Positions 37,154 to 47,067 of a DNA stretch of 64,000 nt are shown piece by piece; the stretch's first letter is position 1, and each line of letters opens with the position of its first letter. The stretch is taken from the NCBI GenBank assembly GCA_012295275.1, contig CM022666.1, forward strand, positions 11,674,577 to 11,738,576. Reading direction: 5' to 3'. The notes under the pieces were generated by a model. The model was given only the letters and a program-made list of their open reading frames with translations, had not been told where the DNA came from and ran no database searches. A program made the position numbers and the translations under genes. The stretch comes from Chrysomallon squamiferum. Lineage: Eukaryota > Mollusca > Gastropoda > Neomphalida > Peltospiridae.

Positions 37154-37643
37154 ATGCAGCAACAGAAAGAAGGTAAATTATTTATTTATTTTGTTTAAAA
37201 ATTTGTTCATTCTAATGAACGTTTAATATTAACTGATGGATTGAAACAAAATTGCATCTAAAAATATGGAAATGAAATTAAAATTTCTTGATTTCGGAAA
37301 TTACATATTGATGCATGTTTATATTTATACAGACGATATCATTTTTATGGCTATGTGCTTATTATTTGCTTTTTTCCTTTCTTTTTATATTTTTCTGTAT
37401 TAAACTTTCTTTTCTTTTCTTTTCTTGTTCATAAAAAAGATTACGAAAGAAATAGAAATCGCTTGGAAAACCTATGTAAGACATGAACTTAAATTTAGGA
37501 AGGGAAAGAAAAATAATTATTGTCACCAAGGCCCACTAGTTTGATTTTATCAAAGTCCGTGGTTTTTGTTGACTTGATGAAACATTACTAACATACATTA
37601 ATTATGTATTTCAAACCGAACATCTTGTAACATTAGGATGTGG

Positions 37644-37683
<40 letters not shown>

Positions 37684-38590
37684 TAATAATAATAATAATA
37701 ATAATAAATTTAAAAAAACTCATGAAAGTAATAAACAAGCAAACATATATTCCGTCATATATAGTCGCATAATTTATAGTTAGACTTTCAGTAAATAACC
37801 ATTTGTGAAATAATATTAAATAAATGAGTTGCGATCTTAAAGAGTGAAAAAGTGAATTTCTTTTCAAATTCGTGAATCGGAGAAATTCGATACAACTTGA
37901 CTTCAAAAGTAAATAAATTAATAAATAATAAGCAATAAATAAATAAATAAAAAGTATTATATTCATTTTATCAATAATATTTTACTAACTGAACTAATAC
38001 AAGGATTAATAAGAAATGGTATTTCATGTAAAGGCAGTGATATTTTAAACTTGCAGGACAAAAGTATCAATAATTTTATCATTCTGCCTATATACGTAAT
38101 TAAATGTCTGCATTTTGTTATGTTATGTTATGATTTGATATGTTTTATTTAATATATTTTGCGGTCTGGCTTTCGTTAGAATTCTGTTATTATAGCGTTA
38201 ACTAGTTTTGAATGACAGGTGACTGGGCGGGCTGCAGGATTAAGAGCACGGACATCTTGAACAATGGGATGGACAACGATGGACATTTGCTGACCATGGG
38301 TCAAGGTGTCATTCATCTGCCTGCATCACGGTCCAGCTGCAGTTGTTGACTTCTGCTCTCGCCTCGATAGTTGCTATAGTGTACCGTTTCAAAATAACCT
38401 GCTTTGTGATATGTTCATCTATGTCATTATATCGTGACAGTCTCATTTCTAAATTAATTAGAATAATTTCGTGTAAAATTAGATTTCGCAAACACCTAAC
38501 TACTAATGTTGGTTGAAATAAATACTGTAAAAACCATAATAAGGTAGATTTAGTTATAATTTCAAAAAAAAATTCTGATAATGTGGTACG

Positions 38591-38664
<74 letters not shown>

Positions 38665-38794
38665 ACAGATTAATAGTTTGCTTTCTTTCAGGACTTACTT
38701 TGATGCCATGGGAACCCGGATATAAACGAACACTATCATCCGTCAAAACTAAACATTGTGACGCTGTAAACAAAAAACCCAGACACAGGTAAAG

Positions 38795-38843
<49 letters not shown>

Positions 38844-38999
38844 TCACACACACAAACACACACACACAGACACACAGACACAGACACACACACACACACA
38901 CAGACACACACACACACACACACAGACACACATACACAAAGATACGTACCGACATACACAGTAACAAATGCAGAGAGACACGAACAGATTTAGATACAG

Positions 39000-39045
<46 letters not shown>

Positions 39046-41300
39046 ATTTAAAATAACAGCAATAGCAAAATAATAATAATAAGAAGAAGAATAACAACAA
39101 CAACAACGACAACATTAATAATAAACTGTTTTTAAAATGTAGTTCTATATATTTTTATATTTTATATTATGCAGAACGACCTTCACCCCGTATCAGCTGG
39201 ATGAAATGGAAAAGGCTTTTCGTCGTGCGCCGTACCCGGATGTTGTGACGCGTGATGAACTGGCTCAGAGACTGGATCTTCACGAAACACGAGTTCAAGT
39301 TGGTTTTTTACTCAACATCTTTTTACAACAATATCTCGTTTTATATGTGATTTCGAAGAATTCTATTAGGAAAAAAAAAATATATATATATATATAATCT
39401 GTCGTTCTCCAGGTTTTGTAAATAAATAAATAAGAAAAAAGTTAAAAGAAGAAGTAGAAGTGTACATATACAATCTAAAAATAACAAAGATAATAGATCC
39501 TCTCAACAGGTTATAGAAGATACAGAGTAAACAACAAGACCAGTGTGAGGGTAATTTTCACATTACGTCTAATGATATTAAATTATTTCTACACCATGCT
39601 ATTTAGATATGTGACACTTGACAGAATGGTGGTTATTACAGAACAACTGGACTAATTATCTTGTTGACTCTCATCTTAATGAACTTATTACATGATTAAT
39701 ACATCGCTAGGGGTGCACAAATATAAATTCTTCGTAACCCGTTAATGGATTATGCAAAACATAATTGCATAACCTTTTTTTGAAAAAAAAATAAAAAAAT
39801 AATAAATTTAATTACAATACATATAATAATAAGGATTATGATTGAAATAAATTAATTAATTCAGTCATAAAGAAGTTCTTTATTATTTAAAAAAAGCTTA
39901 AGATTTCAAACAGCATTTCGTCATGTTCCGCGGAAAATCCTCAGTAACACTCGCTCTCTACGAATCGTATTATTCCTTCGTTTTTCTTTTTTCGTAATAA
40001 AGTTTAAGTTAATTTACATTCACAACTAAAACGTGATAGTGTTATGCTATCGATAATTACTGTGTCTTTGATAAATTGAGATGTGTAATTAGTCATTTGT
40101 TACATTGTTAAAATAAATATCGAAGAAAAGTGGACATTCTAAATGGTGCCAAATGCGTTCCAAATCTTGCGTCCATACAAGGAAAAGATATTCAAATAGG
40201 TAAAAATATTTAGAGCAACTTTTCATTTCTTTACCCATTCCAAAGAAAAATATTATGGTTCCATTGTTAGACTCGTATTAAAAATATTAATGTTGATCTG
40301 CATCCATTTCCAGTATGAAAACAACTCCCGAAATTACAGCTTTTTAGTTAACAAGATCAAGTTTCGTTGTTGATTTCACTGGGATAACTTACGCACCATT
40401 GACAAGTATTGTTCGAGTAGCAATGCAACAATACTGAACATGAAAGAATGTCTGTTACTCAGTGGCCAACACTGTGGACGTAGTGAATGAAATTTTAATT
40501 TCAACAATGAGCCAAATATCGTTCAGCACAGCACAAAATCTGCGCGAACGGAAACTGCTGCAGATGCTGGATATATCGGTGAATTCGAAGTGCAGACGTC
40601 GTTGCCAAAACGATATAAAAATTTCTGGATGATTAGGTCTTGTAACAGCATTTTCTCAAAGTGGTTGGAATTGTTATTTATTATAATTACATCTGTGAAG
40701 CTTTTTATTTTTATTTTTTCCTTTTTCTGGTCTGTCTTTGTGACAAATATGCTGCGTAGATAAAGTACCTAGTTTCTTGATCTTCTTATTTATTTATTTT
40801 CACATACAATCTCATTCTCTTTTTTTTTTATTACAGGTCTGGTTTCAAAATCGGCGTGCAAAGTGGCGAAAAGGGGTGTCGCCTTCTGTAAAAGCAGAGA
40901 ATGACACAGGTATAATTTTGATATAGTGTCTGGTTTAATTACAGTATAGTATTATTAAGTTTACAAACGTGAAAAAATCACCATCAGTTTATTTTATAAT
41001 TAATAAATAAATAAATTTATTTCAGTAGATGGGAGCACGAAAATGGAACCAATAAAAATGTCGGAAGGATCTGAATCAAGTGAGCAAGCGATCTCTGCAC
41101 CAGCCAGTGAGTGGAACCGCTGGGCGTTTCCAGGACGCTATGTCTGGTACGCTGGGTGGATGCCTGGTTCCTCGCCATACTCATGGACACACCCGTCTCC
41201 TGGCTTAATTTTCTCAAAGACTCATGACGCGTGCAGTTACGTTCGCAGTAAATCAGAATCTAAGAAAGAATGTGCGGATTCTCGGCCATGTGTCACGTGA
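37154..41300 (+). CDS. Paired-like (Gln50) homeodomain transcription factor
   Basis: Six coding exons with consistent phases: 37154-37172, 38219-38305, 38692-38788, 39175-39298, 40837-40909, 41026-41300; 224 residues. The homeodomain follows [21 protein letters not shown] starts helix 1, [14 protein letters not shown] forms helix 2, and [12 protein letters not shown] is the recognition helix with Gln at position 50 and Asn at 51. An intron splits it between residues 46 and 47, the usual place in paired-class genes. No PAIRED domain precedes it and no OAR motif follows; the C-terminal region is rich in Trp, Tyr, Pro and Ser ([20 protein letters not shown]). The closest families by eye are Arx/Alx-type paired-like factors, but I cannot assign an orthologue. 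Exon 2 (87 nt) could be skipped in frame; exon 3 (97 nt) could not. Its donor after exon 2 (GTGTCA) is weak. Confidence 0.88.
38593..38661. repeat. (GA)n microsatellite 30 nt upstream of homeobox exon 3
   Basis: About 34 GA units form a pure purine tract on the transcript strand, ending about 30 nt before the acceptor CTTTCTTTCAG of exon 3 at 38692. Homopurine mirror repeats of this type can form triplex structures. Confidence 0.9.
38799..39039. repeat. (CA)n array starting 10 nt after homeobox exon 3, then (TA)n
   Basis: An interrupted CA array with ACAGACACA inserts begins about 10 nt after the exon 3 donor at 38788/38789 and runs to about 38975. A (TA)19 tract follows at 39002-39039. Confidence 0.85.
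39299..40836 (+). other. Intron 4 of the homeobox gene
   Basis: AT-rich intron within the homeodomain. It contains one unexplained open stretch of about 60 codons without ATG start (about 40446-40629). I see no splice signals to suggest an extra exon there. Confidence 0.5.
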
Positions 41301-41358
41301 CTTTTCTGACACATATCTATTAATTAATTCCATGTACATGTATGTAAAATATTTAAAG

Positions 41359-41364
41359 AATAAA
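41359..41364 (+). terminator. Poly(A) signal AATAAA of the homeobox gene
   Basis: Canonical hexamer 59 nt after the TGA stop at 41298-41300; first candidate downstream of the gene. Confidence 0.5.
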
Positions 41365-41460
41365 TCAGGCTGTTAGTCCAGAAGACAATTTCTTGTTAAA
41401 AGTCCATAATGTAGATAAACTAAGCAATATTAATAAATAAATAAATGAAAAGTAAGTAAG

Positions 41461-41495
<35 letters not shown>

Positions 41496-42555
41496 AACAA
41501 ATAAATAAAATCGTAGTATAACAAACTGTGTTTATCAGGAACTGATATCTCAAAATGAGTATCAGTGTCCCAAATGCGCTTAGGGAAATTTGTTTCAGGC
41601 GAATATTTCGTGCATAGCATCTTGTAATCTCTTACAGCTGTACATACTAACAAATATTTCAAATATTAATTTAAACAAAAATGTGAAAAATTGTACCAAG
41701 TTAGTAAGTATATTATACAAATATTGAGCTAGTCTGCACTTAAAGGTATATTATGCAATGCATATCATGACACTGTTTTTAGGTTTTTTTTCATTTTCTT
41801 CCTATTATTATTTTCTTTCTTTCTCACTGTTTTTGATGGGATGACGAAATTTCGATAAAAGAACATGAACATCGCTGAAACATGTTAGCTAAATTATACA
41901 CCAGCGTTGTTGTATTCATTTAACTGAGACAGTTTGTACATCCTCAGAAACCTCACCTGGAAGATCGGTGTTCAATTCCCAGTCGGGGAGAATCCACTTT
42001 TTACATGAATACTGGTATTTTCTGAAGGAAGTTATTAACACTATAACGATCACATTTTCGTATATTTAATTACGATGGAGAAAGTAAACAATGTTTCAAT
42101 GACTGTCACTGAAACAGTTTCAGAAATATGATAAATATGATATCGTAAAAGATATCGAAAATCTAGAGCTTTCAAAGATAAAAATATATGTAATTATTAC
42201 AGTTGTCATCTCTACTGTATAAATATTTAACAATGATACATTTTCATAATAACGGTTATTAGATGTTATTCATACATTTCTTGTAATAGTAACAATAATA
42301 ATAATAATAAAAGAAAACAAATATATAAATAAAATTTTTAAATATTAAATTTATTACTGAACGTCAATGCAAATATCTATTTCCTTTCAAAGATAATTTG
42401 AACGCAACAGTTAATAAATACGGCTTTGAATGTTTTTATTTCGAACGACGTTAAATACAGAATGTGTGTACACGTTCGTAGTTTTATATAAAAAACGTTA
42501 CAAATATGAATTCTAAGACAAAATAAATAAATAAATAAAATATAATAATAATATA
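41365..42555. other. Intergenic region with a tRNA-promoter-like segment
   Basis: An AAAT repeat lies at 41436-41510. Around 41972-41982 the sequence GTGTTCAATTCCCAGTC resembles a B box, so 41920-42000 may be a tRNA or SINE relic. Otherwise nothing recognisable. Confidence 0.4.
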
Positions 42556-43311
42556 CAGGTAGCGAACCATTTATTCCGCAAGCTTGGGACTGGAGGTGCT
42601 CTGGGTTTCTGGATTTGCCTGATTTCTAGATACATACCAAACACATACTTCTTTTTTAATCCATTAAAAATCTTAAGTTACCCATAGAGGATAGGATCTA
42701 TAATAAATCGGATGAAAATTAAACGAAGAAAAGAAAGAACATAATTTTAGATACTACTAAATACACACTTCTTTTTTAATCCATTAAAAATCTTAAGTAA
42801 ACGGATGAAAATTAAACGAAGAAAAGAAAGAACATAATTTTAGATACTACTAAATACACACTTCTTTTTTAATCCATTAAAAATCTTAAGTTACCCATAG
42901 AGAATAAGATCTAAAATAAATCGGATGAAAATTAAACGAAGAAAAGAAAGAAAATAATTTTATTTAAACGATATCTGTACAAATTAATACACTTTTTAAA
43001 ACACTTAAATTTCTTACAATATCATGTATAATATATCAAATGAAAATTAAATAAATAAAAACAAAAAACATAATTTAATTTGACGGGTATAATGACTTCT
43101 GTGACAGATTTACCTCTGCACAGCAACAGTCTCACTCAAACCGTTCAACGTGTACGTCACGGAAACGACTTATGCAGCAAGTGGCGACTTAGCGTGACTA
43201 ATTTAAAAGTAGTCCTTTGATAATAATAATAATAATAATAAATAATTGCCGGTTTTCTGGATTTTCCGTATTTCCGGATTTCCGGATGCCAGATAAATGG
43301 TTCGGTACCTG
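42556..43311. mobile_element. Non-autonomous DNA transposon, pogo/Tigger-like, TA target duplication
   Basis: The left end CAGGTAGCGAACCATTTAT and the reverse complement of the right end, CAGGTACCGAACCATTTAT, differ at one of 19 positions, and both are flanked by TA. Subterminal sequence rich in TCCGG and TTTCTGGATTT resembles pogo/Tigger ends. The 756-bp element has no transposase frame. Its interior carries three direct copies of a segment beginning ACTTCTTTTTTAATCCATTA (near 42647, 42767 and 42861); the second copy lacks the TACCCATAGAG part. It lies between the homeobox gene and the repeat-protein gene. Confidence 0.8.
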
Positions 43312-43620
43312 TAATACCAATATTAATGTAACTACTATTAAGTAATAATTAAACAAAAGAAATAAATCAATAGTTTCAAAACAGGCACTCTTCATGTAAG
43401 AATTAGTAAGGCAAATTCAGTTCACTTAACGACAATTATAACGACAGGTAATGAGTTGTAACAAGATAAAAGATAATATAAACAAATGATTATTTGGTTT
43501 AATAAAAGTATGCGTCGAAAAATAATATTTAAAAAGATTGAAATCTGTTTAATGGCCTATGCATTTATGTATATATTGCAACTATCAGTTTGCGATTATT
43601 ATAAAGAAAATATATTTCCT

Positions 43621-43626
43621 TTTATT
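43621..43626 (-). terminator. Poly(A) signal AATAAA of the minus-strand repeat-protein gene
   Basis: TTTATT on the plus strand, AATAAA on the minus strand, 110 nt beyond the TGA stop. Assignment is by position. Confidence 0.45.
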
Positions 43627-43736
43627 GTGAAAAACAACAAGTGTATGTAAAATAGATAAGTTAAACATAGTTTTGAATTACATTAACTACAGCAGAAAAC
43701 GATGTTTACAATGTAAAAATATTGCCCTGGCAATTA

Positions 43737-44702
43737 TCAAACTGCTTTTTTTCCTCTGATGCCGGGCTGTGGGACCATCTGCCATTTTGATGCTTCGCCA
43801 AATAGTTTTCCTATGGTCCCTCGATTTTTCTTTATATTGCGAAGTGCTGAAGCAGACCCAGCACGAGGGGGCGGTTTGGGATCTCCTGGAAGTCGATCAC
43901 CCTCGTACATAAGGCGTGACATTCTGCCTCCCTTGTCAAGGTTTGCTTGCTCAGAACCTTCGGCTTTAACTCTTGGTTCTGGTCTACCGGACACAGGCAA
44001 CGTCCCGTAATTTTTAAACAGATTGTTTATACGCTGACCTTTGTTCAGTTCGGCGATTTCCGCTGCTTCTGGTTTGACGCGGGGTACACCACGAGAGGAC
44101 CGAGGAGTTTCTCCGTATCGTCCCATAACCTTTCCCATCTGTGCACCTGCACCGAGTACTGCATTACTCAAACCTTCCTCTCTTATTCTCGCCTGCGGTT
44201 TCGGAGTCTCCGGGATTTCCTTTGGGTCGTGTAATAAATTTTTCATCCTGCCTCCAAGGTCTAACGATGCACTGACTTCCCCTTCGCCTTTCACGCGGAG
44301 AGGGGGACGACTCGAAGTGGGAAGTTGTCCATATTTATTAAAAAGATTAGCCACCTCTTTTCCCTTATTGACTTCCGCGATTTCTTCAGCTTCGGGTTTA
44401 ACCCGTGGAGCTGGATTATATTCTGCTGCTGGTGGCCCAGTTTGTGACTGTCCATGTGCGAGCAGTGATCCCACATTCCCTGTCCTACCAAGTTCATAAT
44501 TACGCCTTGCACTGTCTGATGGGCATTTTGGTCCTGGCGGTGGGGGGATCTCAGGCCCAGGATTGCTTGGATCAAATAGATTTATGCATCCTTTGTGTTT
44601 TCTAGCGAACTCTTCTGCTTCCGGTTTGATTCGAGCTGCAGGACGTGGAGTAACGTATGATGGATCATATCCAGGATAGGGATTCGCTTTATCTGCCACC
44701 AT
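43737..44702 (-). CDS. Tandem-repeat protein, RVKPEA family, unrecognised
   Basis: One intact coding exon of 321 residues. The ATG at 44702 lies four bases after an acceptor (TTTATTTGACAG), so an upstream noncoding exon exists, probably ending at the donor CAAG/GTAAGA at 46771. The protein is about eight units of 33-38 residues. The clearest unit reads PRVKPEAEEIAEVNKG, then about six residues, NLFNKYGQLP and a Ser/Pro-rich linker. Units 3-5 and 6-8 follow a matching three-part order (RVKPEA..NLF, RVKGEG..GGRM, then a divergent unit). It is basic, Pro/Gly-rich, and has no signal peptide or membrane segment. A paralogue lies head-to-head at 51.7 kb. I do not recognise the family; a cytoskeletal or axonemal scaffold would fit the composition, but this is speculation. 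Codon use and the uninterrupted frame indicate a functional gene. Confidence 0.85.
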   Translation of the reverse strand: MVADKANPYPGYDPSYVTPRPAARIKPEAEEFARKHKGCINLFDPSNPGPEIPPPPGPKCPSDSARRNYELGRTGNVGSLLAHGQSQTGPPAAEYNPAPRVKPEAEEIAEVNKGKEVANLFNKYGQLPTSSRPPLRVKGEGEVSASLDLGGRMKNLLHDPKEIPETPKPQARIREEGLSNAVLGAGAQMGKVMGRYGETPRSSRGVPRVKPEAAEIAELNKGQRINNLFKNYGTLPVSGRPEPRVKAEGSEQANLDKGGRMSRLMYEGDRLPGDPKPPPRAGSASALRNIKKNRGTIGKLFGEASKWQMVPQPGIRGKKAV

Positions 44703-44810
44703 GATCCTGTCAAATAAATTAGAAATAAGTAAATGTTGTGAACATCTGAATCTGTTTGTTTATAGATGTGTGTTCGAATGCGTAGGTGTGAGGGTCCGCA
44801 CCTGTATCAC

Positions 44811-44811
<1 letters not shown>

Positions 44812-44840
<29 letters not shown>
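44812..44840. repeat. Poly(A) tract in the 5' intron of the repeat-protein gene
   Basis: A run of about 29 A residues about 110 bp upstream of the coding exon on its minus strand, where it reads as poly(T). Confidence 0.9.
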
Positions 44841-44843
<3 letters not shown>

Positions 44844-45047
44844 AATTGGTTAAATGTAGAATGAGATACAACAATTTTCACCAGATCGCCGAACTATTAA
44901 CACTGGAAAAAATCACGGAAAAGCAGTATTATTTTAACTTACAGAACTTTATGAAAAATCCAAAAAGAGCACGTCACGTCAGAGCAAAAATGTGTGGAAA
45001 TGTTTTGAAATGTCTTAAATTTTCTAACAATCCATTTTTACAATGTT

Positions 45048-45154
45048 TATATATATATATATATATATGTATATATAGGTACGCACACATATATATGTGC
45101 GTGTTTATATGTATGTATGTGTGCATGTGTATGTATATGTATATGTATATGTAT

Positions 45155-45185
<31 letters not shown>

Positions 45186-45567
45186 CGCGTGCGTTTGTAT
45201 GTATCTTTGTATATATGTATGTATGTATATTTTTATAGATTTTGGGAACGGATATTTTCTACACGACTTTCTTTTTAAATAGGTTTTGAAATCTCTTGGA
45301 TTTGTCCAGGAAGTGCATTTGTGCACGCTTCTGAATACTTCTGTAAATAATTTTAAAATGTTTTATGCAAGCCTATATGAATAACAGCCACAGAATACTC
45401 CTCCCTCCGAAAACACTGCACCCATATCTCTAAAGTGTTAGGCATTGTTCCATACTGACAAACCCAGGGATTATTAATTTGTTTGAAGATGTCTTGGATT
45501 TGATATGAACTACGATGCATGTTGAAATATGTATGCATGTATGTACGTATATATGTATGTATTTATG

Positions 45568-45601
<34 letters not shown>

Positions 45602-46565
45602 CGTATGTATGTATGTATATACGACTAAATGTGTACATATGTAAGTGTATATGTGGGTATATTCACAGATTTCCGTCCGGTGTATTGTAACCAGGGTAAT
45701 ATCAGTTTTAATATGGATGTCAGCGTTTATACAGGATATCTGAGCGACTTTTTCCCTGTCAACAACTGGGTGTTGTAACAATGGACCACTCAAGAGAGAT
45801 GTTGCTTCTGAAATCTCAGTGTTGTCTCACATTCTACTTTTGGAGACGTACTCGGTTATATCGACATGGTCAGAATAGCTATCAACGTTTTTCAAATTTC
45901 TTTAGTACTGTATTAAATAACAGTTTGAAAGTGAAACAAATAATACACTTGACGTTTAAGCAGGATTTAAGATAGGTGTACAGAACATGGATTTTAGAAA
46001 AATTCAATACCGTATATACATGTATACATGTCATGCCATAAAAATCTATGTTCTAAATTTACAGGGCAATTAATTTTCATAATAGACTTTTCTACTAGGC
46101 CTTTTTTTTTGGTTTGATCCCATAAAATAATCAGATTCTGAACATTTTCCATTTTTATTATCTACTTAATTACTTTAACATTTGAGCGATTGTCTCAATT
46201 GTCGGTACCTTCAGCCGGTCCTGAGTTTTAGCTAATTAGCTTTAAAAATAAAAAATAAACTATTTTAAAAATCCACTGTAATATGCAAGATAAAATTTGA
46301 AAATAATAATTTTGTTTAATAAAATAAATTCCTAAGCCAGTGCTTTTAATTCTTAAACACACACATGCACACATACACACATACACACACACACACACAC
46401 ACACATCCAAACAAACATACATACCCAAATACATACATCCATATATATATATATACATAAATACCTACCTATCTACCTACCTACCTACCTACCTACCTAC
46501 CTATATACATACATACATACATGCATACATGCATGCATGCATAGATACATACATACATATATACT
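45048..46565. repeat. TA/TATG/TG and CA/CATA microsatellites in the 5' intron region
   Basis: Three tracts, 45048-45240, 45534-45625 and 46356-46565, consist of TA, TATG, TG, CA, CATA and CTAC units. They lie within the inferred 5' intron of the minus-strand repeat-protein gene (46770-44707). The sequence between them is plain AT-rich. These are the last long microsatellites before the sparse right part of the window. Confidence 0.8.
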
Positions 46566-46770
46566 AATCTTATGCACATATTGGCTGACTAAAATATCCA
46601 TTATTAAATATAGATTTTCTTTAACAGAAGCCATAACAAACCTTTACGACATAAACATGTGTGTACCTTACTTAGGAAACAGTGCCAGTCGTTTCACTAA
46701 ACCTTTCTAATCAAACTATATTAGAAAAAGAATTCGAAGGGATATACATTATAAATATGATTGTTCTTAC

Positions 46771-47067
46771 CTTGATAATTCTCGACTCCACTTTCCACCT
46801 TTTCAGTGAAAACTTAAATAAGCTACAAATATAATGTCAAAATTCATTAACATGCTTAGACCAAAACAGTTAACTAACTGATTCTTGTACTGAAGAAAAT
46901 ATAAACACCATACATTCGCAGAAAATTTCCGGGCATAGTTACGATAAACATAGTCAACAGCCTCGTTTTCAGAATAAAACAGGTTGTTTCACGATTATTT
47001 CCGGTGACGAGGGAAAACACGAACTGATAGACACGTTTTAATCGAAAGTATTGTTCTGTCGAAACAG
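46771..47067. promoter_or_regulatory. Candidate shared promoter of two head-to-head repeat-protein genes
   Basis: On the minus strand a donor (TATCAAG/GTAAGAAC) at 46771 marks the end of a noncoding first exon for the gene at 44.7 kb. About 300 bp away on the plus strand, GTCGAAACAG/GTGATT at about 47066 could end a first exon for the gene at 51.7 kb. The block between them is less AT-rich (TTTCCGGTGACGAGG near 46998). That both genes start here is inference from two splice-like sites. Confidence 0.3.

Noticed and set aside
44041-44605. Plus-strand open frames opposite the repeat-protein exon
   Set aside because: Shadows of the minus-strand gene, which has the repeat structure and start and stop; the same applies to 51862-52188 minus.
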